A DNA stretch of 64,000 nucleotides from an uncultured Pelagimonas sp. (GCA_947497905.1 CANMIH010000004.1:186001-250000); one strand, 5' to 3'. Positions 1 to 8,316 are shown, numbered from the stretch's first letter. Notes: generated by a model not told the origin, from the letters alone. Program-made: numbers and translations.

Positions 1-816
1 CTGCTGAGTTTTACCGCGGCGAGCCGCGAAATCGGATTGACGCAGACCGCTGTTAGCCAACACATCAAAGCGCTTGAGGCCCAATTAGGAGACCAATTGT
101 TCCTGCGTCGCGCCAAAAGCCTGCATCTAACTGACGTGGGAGAGGCCTATCTGGTCACCGTCCGTGGGGCATTGGATACAATCGAAATGTCGACCACTGG
201 GCTTTTTGGACCACGGCAGGTCAGCACCCTGACCTTACGTGCGTCGATGGCCTTTATTATGTGGCTGTCGCCAAAACTGGATGGGTTTTTACAGGCGAAC
301 CCGGACATTGGGCTGAAACTGGTGACTTCAATCTGGCAGAAGCCATCCGAGCAGAACCCTGTGGATGTTGACATAGTTTTGGCGCCTGTCGACACAGGTA
401 GATCAGATTTTGAGATGCTATCAGAAGAAGCGATTGTGCCGATATGCGGCCAAGCCAAGTTCGCGCAGATTGCATCACCGCTCGACTTGCTAAAACAGCC
501 TTCGATCTATGTGATGGGCTTTGATGATCATTGGGCGCGCTATCTGTCTGCCTATGAGCTCAAGCCAAATCGAGCACAGGGCCGTTTGGTGACCGACACA
601 TCTACAGCAGCAATCGAAATGGTGGCATCCGGTCTTGGCTGTGCGGTTGTCGTGGAACGATTTGCGCGTCAGGCGATTGATAGCGGGCAACGCATTGCCG
701 TGGCTGGTGATCCGGTTGCCTTGGGGCACGCGCACTTCCTGGTAAAGTCCCGTGCCCGCGCTGGTCTGCAACCACATGTGGAAACTTTTACATCGTGGCT
801 ACGGGAACAGTTCTAA
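1..816 (+). CDS. LysR-family transcriptional regulator (5' partial)
   Basis: The reading frame is open from the first base, so the gene begins upstream of the window; a TTG at 37 lies inside the helix-turn-helix and is not the start. The first visible residues (LLSFTAASREIGLTQTAVSQ) are the recognition-helix part of the LysR winged-helix domain, which normally begins about 20 residues earlier. The remaining ~200 residues form the LysR substrate-binding (periplasmic-binding-like) domain, with a typical late segment reading ASGLGCAVV. The GcvA/AmpR-like HTH sequence and missing neighbours give no target or inducer. It ends at a TAA about 50 bases before the convergent Lrp-type gene. Family assignment is firm; function is unknown. 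Confidence 0.88.
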   Translation: MLSFTAASREIGLTQTAVSQHIKALEAQLGDQLFLRRAKSLHLTDVGEAYLVTVRGALDTIEMSTTGLFGPRQVSTLTLRASMAFIMWLSPKLDGFLQANPDIGLKLVTSIWQKPSEQNPVDVDIVLAPVDTGRSDFEMLSEEAIVPICGQAKFAQIASPLDLLKQPSIYVMGFDDHWARYLSAYELKPNRAQGRLVTDTSTAAIEMVASGLGCAVVVERFARQAIDSGQRIAVAGDPVALGHAHFLVKSRARAGLQPHVETFTSWLREQF

Positions 817-866
817 GGGACGGTTTTTGAGCCTGTCCTATGACCAGACTAGAATAATCCCCCTGC

Positions 867-1295
867 CTATTGCCGGCCTCTTCTTGTCGACAACAAAAGA
901 TTGGTTTCCGACCGAATGATGCCTTCCATGCGGCGGATTGCAAAAAGCACCTGATCAAAATCTTCGAGCGTTTCGGTGCCAATTTCCGCAATGAGATCCC
1001 AACTTCCGTTGGTGGTGTGCACGGCTCTGACTTCGGGCAGCGCGGCAACCCGGGCCATAAGGCGTTCGGTGCCACGGCCTTCAATGCCCAACATCATCAT
1101 GCCACGCACAGGATTAGGTGAGGCGTCACGGCGGGTCACGACGGTGAAGCCTACAATCTCACCTTTCGCCTTAAGTCCCTCCATGCGCGCCCGCACGGTG
1201 GCACGTGTGACACTTAGCTGATCAGCAAGCTCTGAGATCGAGGCCCGCCCGTCTCGGTCGAGACATGACAAGAGCCGTTTGTCCAATTCGTCCAT
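867..1295 (-). CDS. Lrp/AsnC-family transcriptional regulator
   Basis: This 142-residue protein has the standard Lrp layout: an N-terminal helix-turn-helix (residues about 1-60, MDELDKRLLSCLDRDGRASI then a recognition helix around VTRATVRARM) and a C-terminal RAM/AsnC ligand-binding domain (about 65-140, with the strand NGSWDLIAEIG). Such proteins form dimers to octamers and respond to amino acids. It is transcribed divergently from the arginase gene, with 86 bases between start codons that contain a pair of identical 10-base repeats. The arrangement suggests that it controls the arginase-ornithine cyclodeaminase operon, probably in response to arginine or ornithine; that link is inferred from position only. 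Confidence 0.88.
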   Translation of the reverse strand: MDELDKRLLSCLDRDGRASISELADQLSVTRATVRARMEGLKAKGEIVGFTVVTRRDASPNPVRGMMMLGIEGRGTERLMARVAALPEVRAVHTTNGSWDLIAEIGTETLEDFDQVLFAIRRMEGIIRSETNLLLSTRRGRQ

Positions 1296-1302
1296 CTAAA
1301 CT

Positions 1303-1332
1303 GCTCATTTTGGATAACTCACGCTCATTTTG
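1303..1332. promoter_or_regulatory. Tandem repeat, candidate Lrp operator between lrp and arginase genes
   Basis: The 10-mer GCTCATTTTG occurs at 1303-1312 and again at 1323-1332, exactly 20 bases apart, i.e. two helical turns. It lies in the short divergent spacer between an Lrp-type regulator and the arginase gene. Lrp proteins bind repeated sites on one DNA face, so an operator role is reasonable but untested. Confidence 0.45.
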
Positions 1333-1381
1333 CGCAAAGTAGTCACTTCCTGCAAGGTGATCTTTGAAAGACAAAAAGAAG

Positions 1382-2302
1382 ATGAGCACAAAAGACATCA
1401 TACTGGTAGGTGCCCCGATGGACGCTGGCAAGCGTCGTCAGGGCTGTCGTATGGGCCCTGATGCGCTGCGCGTCGCGGGGCTTGAAACTGCATTGACCGA
1501 TCTCGGGCATCGGGTTGAAGATCTGGGGCAGATTGGTCCGGATCCGGTGGACATGCCTGAACATGACCACCTTGTCGCGCTGCCTGAATGTATCGGTTGG
1601 ACCACGGCATTGACACGTGTCGCGCAACAGGCCGCCGCGAAGGGCATGCCGATTTTCATGGGCGGTGATCACGCGCTTTCGATGGGCACCGTTGCTGGCA
1701 TGGCGGCCTATGCGGATCAGGTCGGTCGCCCACTGTTTGTTTTGTGGCTGGATGCACATAGCGATTTTCACACACCCCAAAGTACCGACAGCGGCAACCT
1801 ACATGGGACCCCCGTCGCCTATTTCACCGGACAGACAGGGTTCGAAATGTTTCCCACCCCCCCTGTTTTGGTACCGACAGATCAGGTTGGCATGATCGGG
1901 TTGCGTTCGGTGGACCCTGCCGAGCGCGAGGCGCTTGAGGCCGACAATGCGATGTTGGCGGATATGCGGGCCATTGACGAGCATGGGATCAAAGCCCCTC
2001 TGGTTGCGTTTCTTGATAAGGTGCGCGCGGCGAATGGCTTGCTGCATGTGTCCTTTGATGTCGATTTCCTTGATCCCGCCATTGCACCCGCTGTTGGGAC
2101 CACTGTGCCAGGTGGCGCAACCGAACGTGAGGCGCATCTTGTGATGGAGCTTTTGCAAGACAGCGGGTTGGTGACATCGCTGGATCTGGTTGAGCTGAAC
2201 CCGTTTCTGGATGAACGCGGACGCACCGCGAAACTGATTGTCGATCTCGCCGCCTCGCTGATGGGGCGTCGCATTTTTGATCGTCCCACGCGTAGCTTTT
2301 GA
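1382..2302 (+). CDS. rocF: Arginase
   Basis: Hydrolyses L-arginine to L-ornithine and urea in the cytoplasm. The protein carries the ureohydrolase manganese motifs in order: GGDHALS, DAHSDFH and SFDVDFLDP, which supply the His and Asp ligands of the binuclear centre, and its length of about 306 residues is normal for bacterial arginase. A relative such as agmatinase or guanidinobutyrase is less likely because the next gene, 8 bases downstream, is ornithine cyclodeaminase, which uses arginase's product. Start: ATG 1382 is used here, but a TTG at 1364 is preceded by AGGTGATC, a long match to the anti-Shine-Dalgarno complement, and would add six lysine-rich residues. It is probably controlled by the divergent Lrp-type regulator. 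Confidence 0.9.
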   Translation: MSTKDIILVGAPMDAGKRRQGCRMGPDALRVAGLETALTDLGHRVEDLGQIGPDPVDMPEHDHLVALPECIGWTTALTRVAQQAAAKGMPIFMGGDHALSMGTVAGMAAYADQVGRPLFVLWLDAHSDFHTPQSTDSGNLHGTPVAYFTGQTGFEMFPTPPVLVPTDQVGMIGLRSVDPAEREALEADNAMLADMRAIDEHGIKAPLVAFLDKVRAANGLLHVSFDVDFLDPAIAPAVGTTVPGGATEREAHLVMELLQDSGLVTSLDLVELNPFLDERGRTAKLIVDLAASLMGRRIFDRPTRSF

Positions 2303-2310
2303 GGCCTGAT

Positions 2311-3354
2311 ATGACACAACCTTCTGACAAAGCCCTCGTACCGTTTGTTTCCGTCGACCACATGATGCAGCTCATTCATCATGTCGGGCTTGAAGAGATG
2401 ATCCTTGGGATCGCATCTGAGATCGAGGCGGATTTCAAACGGTGGGAAAGTTTCGACAAAACGCCACGTGTGCCGGCGCATTCGCCACATGGTGTGATTG
2501 AACTGATGCCAACCTCGGACGGTGAGGCCTATGGGTTCAAATACGTCAATGGCCACCCGAAAAACACGTCGGAAGGGCTTCAGACGGTGACGGCATTCGG
2601 ATTGCTGGCGGATGTCTACACAGGGTATCCAACGCTTCTGACCGAAATGACCATTCTCACAGCACTGCGGACTGCGGCAACGTCGGCTTTGGTGGGCAAG
2701 TATCTTATGCCCAAGGGATCGAAGGTCATGGCGATGATTGGCAATGGCGCGCAATCAGAATTCCAGTGCCTTGCGTTCAAAGCCATGTGTGGCATCGAGA
2801 CCGTAAGGCTCTATGACATTGATCCTGCGGCAACTGCCAAGTGTGCAGCGAACCTCGCGGGCAAGGGGCTGACCGTTGTGACGTGTAAGAGTGGTGAGGA
2901 GGCCATCGAAGGGGCCGATATCATCACAACCTGCACGGCCGACAAGAAGAACGCGACGATCCTGACGGACAACATGGTTGGGCCGGGTGTTCACATCAAT
3001 GCCATCGGTGGGGATTGCCCCGGCAAGACCGAATTGCATGCGGATATCCTGCGTCGCTCGGATATTTTTGTGGAATACCCTGAACAGACCCGCATTGAAG
3101 GTGAAATCCAAGCTTTGGAGGATGATCATCCCGTGATCGAGATGTGGCAAGTGATGACGGGGCAGGTTGCCGGTCGGCGGGATGACCGACAGATCACGCT
3201 ATTCGACAGTGTTGGTTTCGCGATCGAGGATTTTTCGGCACTTCGCTTCATCAAGCGCGCGATCGAAGGCACCGAATACTTTGAACCGCTGGATATGCTG
3301 GCAGACCCGGATGATCCGCGTGATTTGTTTGGAATGGTGCAACGCGCCAAGTAA
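2311..3354 (+). CDS. ocd: Ornithine cyclodeaminase
   Basis: Member of the ornithine cyclodeaminase/mu-crystallin family; the expected reaction is NAD-dependent conversion of ornithine to proline and ammonia. The protein has about 347 residues, with the family's N-terminal substrate-binding part and a Rossmann domain in the middle (AMIGNGAQSEFQ near residue 145, then DIDPAA and the ADIITTCTADK segment). Ornithine-type features such as ASEIEADFKRWESFDKTPR and the INAIGGDCPGKTELH stretch favour a true OCD over the EutC or alanine dehydrogenase branches. ATG 2311 is chosen because GAGG lies six bases upstream; it follows the arginase stop by 8 bases, so the pair is an operon running arginine to ornithine to proline. 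A terminator follows. Confidence 0.88.
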   Translation: MTQPSDKALVPFVSVDHMMQLIHHVGLEEMILGIASEIEADFKRWESFDKTPRVPAHSPHGVIELMPTSDGEAYGFKYVNGHPKNTSEGLQTVTAFGLLADVYTGYPTLLTEMTILTALRTAATSALVGKYLMPKGSKVMAMIGNGAQSEFQCLAFKAMCGIETVRLYDIDPAATAKCAANLAGKGLTVVTCKSGEEAIEGADIITTCTADKKNATILTDNMVGPGVHINAIGGDCPGKTELHADILRRSDIFVEYPEQTRIEGEIQALEDDHPVIEMWQVMTGQVAGRRDDRQITLFDSVGFAIEDFSALRFIKRAIEGTEYFEPLDMLADPDDPRDLFGMVQRAK

Positions 3355-3360
3355 AGAATA

Positions 3361-3386
3361 GGCCCCGGTTCAGCCGGGGCTTTTTT
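3361..3386 (+). terminator. Rho-independent terminator after ornithine cyclodeaminase
   Basis: A GCCCCGG/CCGGGGC stem with a five-base loop is followed by six T residues. It sits between the ocd stop and the end of the convergent Lrp gene, so it ends the arginase-ocd transcript. Confidence 0.85.
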
Positions 3387-3834
3387 ACAGCACGTCGAGA
3401 GAGACTTTGACCCTGTCCATCACCACGGCGGTTTTAAACCGGCTGATGTTGGAATGATCAAAGAAATGTTCCTGCGTAAACTCTTCGTATTCTTTGATAT
3501 CGCGCACCGTTAAGATGAGAGTGAAATCGCCTTCTCCTGTGGTGTAGTAGCACTGCTGGACACAGGGGGCGTTGCGCATCCGCTGTTTAAAAGCATCAAG
3601 GTGGGCGCGGCTTTCTTTCTCCAGCGTCACTTCGACAAGAATGGTCATGTCACGACCAAGCTTGGAGGGGGACAGAACGGCGATTTCCTTTTCGATCACC
3701 CCGTTGGCGCGCAACTTTTGAAGCCGCTTTTGAACGGCGGCCGGGGAGAGGCCAACCTCGGCGCTGAGGCTGTCTGCGGTTAGTCGGCTGTTGCGCTGCA
3801 CGAGGTGCAGAATCTCAAGGTCTTTGTCATCCAT
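3385..3834 (-). CDS. Lrp/AsnC-family transcriptional regulator
   Basis: A 149-residue Lrp-type protein with an N-terminal HTH (MDDKDLEILHLVQRNSR, then SPAAVQKRLQKLRANG) and a C-terminal RAM domain (about 70-145, with TTGEGDFTLILTV). It is divergent from the M20-DAPAL-M24-racemase operon, and a 10-bp inverted repeat fills the spacer. It is therefore the likely local regulator of that operon, in the way that an AsnC-type protein accompanies ectoine-utilization genes in related bacteria. The ligand is unknown. It is clearly distinct in sequence from the Lrp gene at 867-1295. Confidence 0.88.
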   Translation of the reverse strand: MDDKDLEILHLVQRNSRLTADSLSAEVGLSPAAVQKRLQKLRANGVIEKEIAVLSPSKLGRDMTILVEVTLEKESRAHLDAFKQRMRNAPCVQQCYYTTGEGDFTLILTVRDIKEYEEFTQEHFFDHSNISRFKTAVVMDRVKVSLDVL

Positions 3835-3866
3835 GGGGTGTGAATTTAGTCTTTTCGGCCGAGTTC

Positions 3867-3915
3867 TGCGAGGGAAATAGTTTCAGATCCGGAAAATGAG
3901 AGAAATTCCCTCGCA
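3867..3915. promoter_or_regulatory. Inverted repeat, candidate operator of the divergent Lrp gene
   Basis: TGCGAGGGAA (3867-3876) is repeated as its exact reverse complement TTCCCTCGCA (3906-3915). The arms are separated by 29 bases, in the spacer between the Lrp gene and the amidohydrolase operon. The spacing suits two regulator dimers or a looped complex more than a terminator. Confidence 0.5.
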
Positions 3916-3962
3916 TCTCCCCGCTAAAGTTTCGGGAAACTCCTTTGGTGCGAGATCCTGAA

Positions 3963-5108
3963 ATGAGCGACTTAGATCAAGCCTTGGTGGCGCTTCGCCA
4001 CCAGCTTCACCAGATCCCAGAACTGGGGTTCGAAGAGGTCCAAACCAAGACTTTGATGGCAAAGACTTTGCGTGAACTGGGGATCGAAGTTCATGAAGGA
4101 GTTGGGGTCGTTGGTATCTTGCGTAAGGGACGAGGCAATCGCGCTATTGCCTTGCGGGCTGAACTTGATGCTTTGCCGATTACCGAGGTTCCTGGACTGG
4201 ACTATATCTCGCAAACCTCTGGCAAAATGCATGCCTGTGGGCATGACGGTCATATGACCATGCTGCTCGGTGCGGCCAGACGGTTGGCGCATGCCGAAGA
4301 CTTTGATGGCACTGTCGTCTTCATTTTCCAGCCCAATGAAGAGCATGGGCTCGGTGCACAGGCGATGATTGAAGAGGGGGTGTTGCAGCACCATCCCGTC
4401 GATGAGATCTATGCCATTCACAACCTGCCCGGGGCTCCGCTTGGGCAGATCTCAACCCGAACGGGGCTAATCTGTTCAAGTGAGAGCCTGTTTGAAATCA
4501 CAGTGAAGGGGCAGGGTGGGCATGCCTCGATGCCGCAGGTTGGGGTTGATGCGATCACTGTCGCTTCCGAATTGGTTTTGGCGCTACAGACGATTGTCGC
4601 GCGCAAACTTGCCCCCGGTGCGGGTTCGGTTGTGTCCGTCACGGAGTTTCTGACCGATGGTCAGCGCAATGTTCTCCCCGGTCAGGCAGTGCTCAAAGGG
4701 GACGCGCGCGCGCGGTCTCCGGAAGACCGCCAAGACATCGAACGCTTTATGCGCCAGATCGCGTCAGGGGTAGCACTGGCTCATGATGTCGAAATCGATG
4801 TTTCTTTTAAAACTGAGTTCGTCGAAACGCTGAATGCCGGTGTTCCGACGGAGGCGGTGTATCGTGCTGGCGACGCTGCGGCGTGTGATGTGCTGCGAGA
4901 CAGAACGCCAATGAGCTTTTCAGAAGACTTTGCTCATTTCACCAACGCCGTCCCGGGGTGCTTCCTGTTGATGGGCAATGGGGAAACGGGTCGCAATGGC
5001 CAGCCGCTGCATTCAGCGGATTATGATTTTAACGACGCTCTGCTGCCCATCGGCGCAGAGTTCTGGGTGCGGCTGGTACAAGACCGCTTGCCTGTATCGA
5101 AAGGATGA
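3963..5108 (+). CDS. M20-family amidohydrolase (HipO/AbgA-like N-acyl amino acid hydrolase)
   Basis: A metal-dependent aminoacylase of about 381 residues, belonging to the M20D group (hippurate, indoleacetyl-amino-acid and N-acetyl-diamino acid deacylases). Visible features are the N-terminal LRHQLHQIPELGFEE segment, RAELDALPI (Glu where many relatives have Asp), the metal motif ACGHDGHM, the catalytic NEEHG, the IHN motif, a dimerisation domain beginning near GQGGHASMP and the C-terminal LHSADYDFND. ATG 3963 is taken as the start; an upstream in-frame TTG (3945) is possible. Its stop overlaps the following gene, so the product probably delivers a free amino or diamino acid to the ammonia-lyase. 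The actual acyl group and amino acid cannot be read from the sequence. Confidence 0.82.
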   Translation: MSDLDQALVALRHQLHQIPELGFEEVQTKTLMAKTLRELGIEVHEGVGVVGILRKGRGNRAIALRAELDALPITEVPGLDYISQTSGKMHACGHDGHMTMLLGAARRLAHAEDFDGTVVFIFQPNEEHGLGAQAMIEEGVLQHHPVDEIYAIHNLPGAPLGQISTRTGLICSSESLFEITVKGQGGHASMPQVGVDAITVASELVLALQTIVARKLAPGAGSVVSVTEFLTDGQRNVLPGQAVLKGDARARSPEDRQDIERFMRQIASGVALAHDVEIDVSFKTEFVETLNAGVPTEAVYRAGDAAACDVLRDRTPMSFSEDFAHFTNAVPGCFLLMGNGETGRNGQPLHSADYDFNDALLPIGAEFWVRLVQDRLPVSKG

Positions 5109-5110
5109 CC

Positions 5111-6298
5111 ATGTTGGATGTGTTTAAGGTTTCGCTCCCCCATGTAGCAGGGGCACCTGCCGATCGTGGAGCTGCTCAATCGGTGCTGAGCCCGCAGGAT
5201 TTCGCGGCATCTTGGAATGAGATCACCAAGTGGGATGGATATGCGCCAACCCCATTGGTTGCGCTGGACAAGTTGGCGCGTGAAGCAGATGTGGCGCGGA
5301 TCGCATACAAACACGAAGGGCCACGGTTTGGTCTGGGCAGTTTCAAAGCGCTGGGCGGATCTTACGCCGCCATGGGTGTTTTGCGACGTGTGCTGAGTGA
5401 ACGCCTGGACCGTGATGTTTCGATGGAGGAAATTAGAAACGGAGATGTTGCGGAGGCCTGTGCTGAGGTCACATTGGTTTCCGCCACTGATGGCAACCAC
5501 GGCCGGTCTCTGGCCTGGGGCTGTCAACGGTTCGGTGCTCCCTGTCGTATCTATATCCACGCAGAAGTGAGCGTTGGTCGTGCCGAAGCAATGCGGGATC
5601 TGGGTGCTGAGGTCATTCGGATTGAAGGTGACTATGATGCCTCTGTGGCCCTCGCCCGAGAAGAGGCGGAGGCCAATGGATGGTACGTGGTCTCAGACAC
5701 ATCCTGGCCGGGATACACTGAGCCGCCGCGGGATGTCATGGCTGGCTATGGTGTGATGACACGCGAAGCCTGTGAGGCGCTGGATCAAGCCCCGACACAT
5801 GTCTTTTTGCAAGGTGGCGTTGGTGGGCTTGCGGCCTCTGTCGCGGCGGGTCTGCGCCAGTTCTGGGGCAAAGATGCGCCACGTGTGGTAATAGTTGAGC
5901 CCGATCTGGCGGCCTGCCTGTTTGAAAGCGCCCGCTTGGGCAAGGCCACTGCCGTTGACATCGAGCAGGAGACGATCATGGCAGGTCTGTCTTGCGGAGA
6001 ACCCTCCGAAATGGCTTGGGACATTCTAGCCGACGAAGCCACGGATTTTCTGATGATCCCGGACAGCATCGTTGCGCCTACGGTGCGGATGTTGGCCAAC
6101 GCGCAGGCAAGCGATGCCCCGGTTGAAGCGGGCGAAAGTGCGGTTGCTGGATTGGCTGCTTTGATAGCAGCGCGGCAGGACGATGAATTGTCAGCGAAAT
6201 TGGGGCTCAATTCTGAATCCCGAGTTTTTCTAATCGGCTCCGAAGGGGTGACAGATCCAGAGATCTTCGCGCGCATCATGGAGGGGCATAATGCCTGA
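5111..6298 (+). CDS. dpaL: Diaminopropionate ammonia-lyase
   Basis: A fold-type II PLP enzyme of about 395 residues. The motif RFGLGSFKALGGSYA supplies the Schiff-base lysine (about K79), and TDGNHGRSLAWG, QGGVGGLAA and IMAGLSCGEPSEMAWD are characteristic of diaminopropionate ammonia-lyase, which turns 2,3-diaminopropionate into pyruvate and two ammonia. This separates it from the threonine-dehydratase-like EutB of ectoine clusters, though the gene occupies the equivalent place. ATG 5111 is preferred to ATG 5105 because AAAGG at 5100-5104 is then correctly spaced. The 3' end overlaps the M24 gene by 8 bases. Substrates other than diaminopropionate (for example D-serine or beta-substituted alanines) are possible. 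Confidence 0.85.
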   Translation: MLDVFKVSLPHVAGAPADRGAAQSVLSPQDFAASWNEITKWDGYAPTPLVALDKLAREADVARIAYKHEGPRFGLGSFKALGGSYAAMGVLRRVLSERLDRDVSMEEIRNGDVAEACAEVTLVSATDGNHGRSLAWGCQRFGAPCRIYIHAEVSVGRAEAMRDLGAEVIRIEGDYDASVALAREEAEANGWYVVSDTSWPGYTEPPRDVMAGYGVMTREACEALDQAPTHVFLQGGVGGLAASVAAGLRQFWGKDAPRVVIVEPDLAACLFESARLGKATAVDIEQETIMAGLSCGEPSEMAWDILADEATDFLMIPDSIVAPTVRMLANAQASDAPVEAGESAVAGLAALIAARQDDELSAKLGLNSESRVFLIGSEGVTDPEIFARIMEGHNA

Positions 6299-7448
6299 AC
6301 GCGGGTTTTCAGAGGCTGAATTCGCGGCGCGCACTGCCAAGGCGCAACGCCAGATGGCCATTCAGGGAATGTCGGGTCTGCTGTTGTTGACGGAACCTGA
6401 GGTGCGCTATTTCAGTGGCTTTCAAACCCTGTTTTGGCAAAGCCCCACGCGGCCATGGTTTTTGTTTGTGCCTGCAGAGGGCAAGCCCATCTCAGTGATC
6501 CCTGAGATCGGCGCAGATTTGATGCGCCGCACCTGGATTGACGACATCCGGACCTGGAGCGCGCCAGCACCTGATGATGACGGGATCAGCCTGCTCACCG
6601 AGCTTTTGTCACCCTATGCTGCGCGCGGTGAGGCTATTGGGGTGATGAAAGGACATGAGACAGCACTGCGGATGCCTCTGGGCGACTATGAGCGCCTCAT
6701 GGCTGGGCTAACCGGTCTTGAGATCACAGATTGCACCGAATTGGTGCGAGGACTGCGGATGGTCAAGTCCGAGGCCGAGATCGAAAAGCTCGCACACATC
6801 TGCGCCATTGGCTCGGCGACTTTTGCGGAGCTCCCCAACATTGCCTCTGTTGGGATGCCGCTGGAAGATGTGTTTCGAGCCTTTCGCCGTGAGGCTCTGG
6901 CGCAGGGAGCGGACGACATGCCTTACCTTGTCGGTGGAGCAGATCAGGGTGGTTATTCCGATGTCATCTCTCCCCCGTCATCGCGGCCTTTGCAAAGCGG
7001 AGATGTTTTGATGTTGGATACCGGGGCCGTTTGGGATGGATACTTCTGTGATTTCGATCGCAACTGGGCGATAGGTCGTGCAGATGATGACGCGAAACAG
7101 GCCTATGATGTGTTGTGGCGCGCCACAGAGGCGGGACTTGCAGCCGCACGTCCGGGCGCCACATGTCGTGAGCTGTTTCAAGCGATGAACAAGGTGATTT
7201 CTGAGCTGGATGATCAAGGTGGCGATGTAGGCCGTTTGGGCCACGGGCTTGGGATGCAATTGACTGAATGGCCATCTCACGCGGCTTGGGATGAGACGGT
7301 GCTGGAAGAAAACATGGTGCTCACGCTTGAACCCTCGCTAAGCTATGGCGCTGGGCATATTATGGTTCATGAAGAAAATCTTGTGGTGCAGGCAGATGGT
7401 GTGCGGTTGCTGTCGACACGCGCGGCACCCGAACTTCCGGTGATCTGA
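6291..7448 (+). CDS. M24-family metallohydrolase (Xaa-Pro peptidase/ectoine hydrolase-like)
   Basis: A 385-residue protein with a creatinase-type N-terminal domain and a pita-bread C-terminal domain. All five metal ligands of M24 enzymes are present: D243 and D254 (in DTGAVWDGYFCDF), H318 (GHGLGMQ), E347 (LEPSLSYG) and E361 (VHEEN). The same family contains prolidase, creatinase and ectoine hydrolase (DoeA/EutD), which opens the cyclic amidine of ectoine. With an M20 deacylase and a racemase-like gene alongside, a ring-opening or C-N hydrolase role resembling EutD is the best guess; a dipeptidase cannot be excluded. A strong ribosome-binding site (GGAGGGG) precedes ATG 6291, inside the end of the lyase gene. 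Confidence 0.78.
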   Translation: MPERGFSEAEFAARTAKAQRQMAIQGMSGLLLLTEPEVRYFSGFQTLFWQSPTRPWFLFVPAEGKPISVIPEIGADLMRRTWIDDIRTWSAPAPDDDGISLLTELLSPYAARGEAIGVMKGHETALRMPLGDYERLMAGLTGLEITDCTELVRGLRMVKSEAEIEKLAHICAIGSATFAELPNIASVGMPLEDVFRAFRREALAQGADDMPYLVGGADQGGYSDVISPPSSRPLQSGDVLMLDTGAVWDGYFCDFDRNWAIGRADDDAKQAYDVLWRATEAGLAAARPGATCRELFQAMNKVISELDDQGGDVGRLGHGLGMQLTEWPSHAAWDETVLEENMVLTLEPSLSYGAGHIMVHEENLVVQADGVRLLSTRAAPELPVI

Positions 7449-7455
7449 GGACGTT

Positions 7456-8205
7456 ATGCGGTTAGAGTTTTCGACAGACGAGGGAATAGGAACGCGGGCC
7501 AATCTGGGGTTGGTGATCCTTGAAACGGACGAAACCATTGAGGCCGAATTTGCGCGTATGATGCGGCTGGATGGGGTCGCACTTTACCATACCCGGATCC
7601 CGATGGTGTCTGAAATTCGCCAAGATACCCTAGCGAAGATGGAGGCTGATCTTCCGGCGTCGGTGCGTTTGTTGCCGCCCAGTCTGGATTTTGACGTTGT
7701 GGGATATGCCTGCACCTCGGCCTCTTCGGTGATTGGGTCGGATCAGGTGGCTGCGGCAATTCAGACAGTCTGTCCAAATGCGAAGGTCACCGATCCACTG
7801 GCCGGATTGATAGCAGCGGCGCGGCATGTGGGTGCAAAGAAGCTCGGTTTCGTGACCCCCTATGTCGCCGATGTGTCGGCGCGGATGCGCGCGCGTCTGG
7901 AAGAGGCCGGTTTTGAGATTGCAAGCTTTGGCAGCTTCGAGGAAGGGCGTGATCCTGTTGTTGCACGGATCACAGAAGACGCGATCAAGGCCGGTGCGAT
8001 TGCGGTGGCGGCTCAAACCGATTGCGATGCCATTGTGATTGCCTGTACCAACTTGCGTTGCTTGTCCGTGATCCCAGAAATCGAAGCGGAGATCGGCATT
8101 CCAGTGCTGTCAAGCAACCAAGCTCTGGCCTGGCATATGCTGAAGCTTGCCGGGCTGGACATCAAACAAGCAGGGATGGGCCGCCTGTTTGTCGGAGACG
8201 GGTGA
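7456..8205 (+). CDS. Asp/Glu racemase / maleate isomerase-family protein (EutA-like)
   Basis: A 249-residue protein of the Asp/Glu/hydantoin racemase superfamily, whose enzymes use two cysteines placed in mirror-related half-domains. Both are present: C86 in GYACTSAS and C197 in VIACTNLRC. The sequence pattern is closest to the maleate cis-trans isomerase, arylmalonate decarboxylase and EutA group. EutA is one of the ectoine-utilization proteins and its function is uncertain. The gene follows the M24 gene by 7 bases with GAGG upstream and is the last of the operon. The reaction could be racemisation of an intermediate amino acid or isomerisation of an unsaturated acid; I cannot decide between these. 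Confidence 0.75.
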   Translation: MRLEFSTDEGIGTRANLGLVILETDETIEAEFARMMRLDGVALYHTRIPMVSEIRQDTLAKMEADLPASVRLLPPSLDFDVVGYACTSASSVIGSDQVAAAIQTVCPNAKVTDPLAGLIAAARHVGAKKLGFVTPYVADVSARMRARLEEAGFEIASFGSFEEGRDPVVARITEDAIKAGAIAVAAQTDCDAIVIACTNLRCLSVIPEIEAEIGIPVLSSNQALAWHMLKLAGLDIKQAGMGRLFVGDG

Positions 8206-8235
8206 AACGCCTTAGGGTTCTGAATTACGGCAAAA

Positions 8236-8277
8236 AACCACAGATCAGCATGCTCCGTTTTAGAGCATGCTGATCTG
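8236..8277 (-). terminator. Long perfect hairpin, terminator of the IclR-ATPase operon
   Basis: A perfect 15-bp inverted repeat (arms 8241-8255 and 8263-8277) has a 7-base loop. On the minus strand it is followed within three bases by a run of six T (plus-strand AAAAAA at 8232-8237). It lies between convergent operons and fits a terminator for the minus-strand ABC ATPase; the stem may also stop the plus-strand transcript. Confidence 0.75.
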
Positions 8278-8316
8278 GTTGATAGTGATCCTTAAGGCAC
8301 TTGGACAATCAGTCCT

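Noticed and set aside
3385-8205. Naming this block the ectoine utilization (eut/doe) cluster
   Set aside because: No ectoine transporter or diaminobutyrate genes, and the PLP enzyme matches diaminopropionate ammonia-lyase; only a family-level parallel is supported.
8241-8277. The perfect 15-bp inverted repeat as a transposon end or attachment site
   Set aside because: No transposase or target duplication nearby, and a minus-strand T-run makes it a good terminator between convergent genes.
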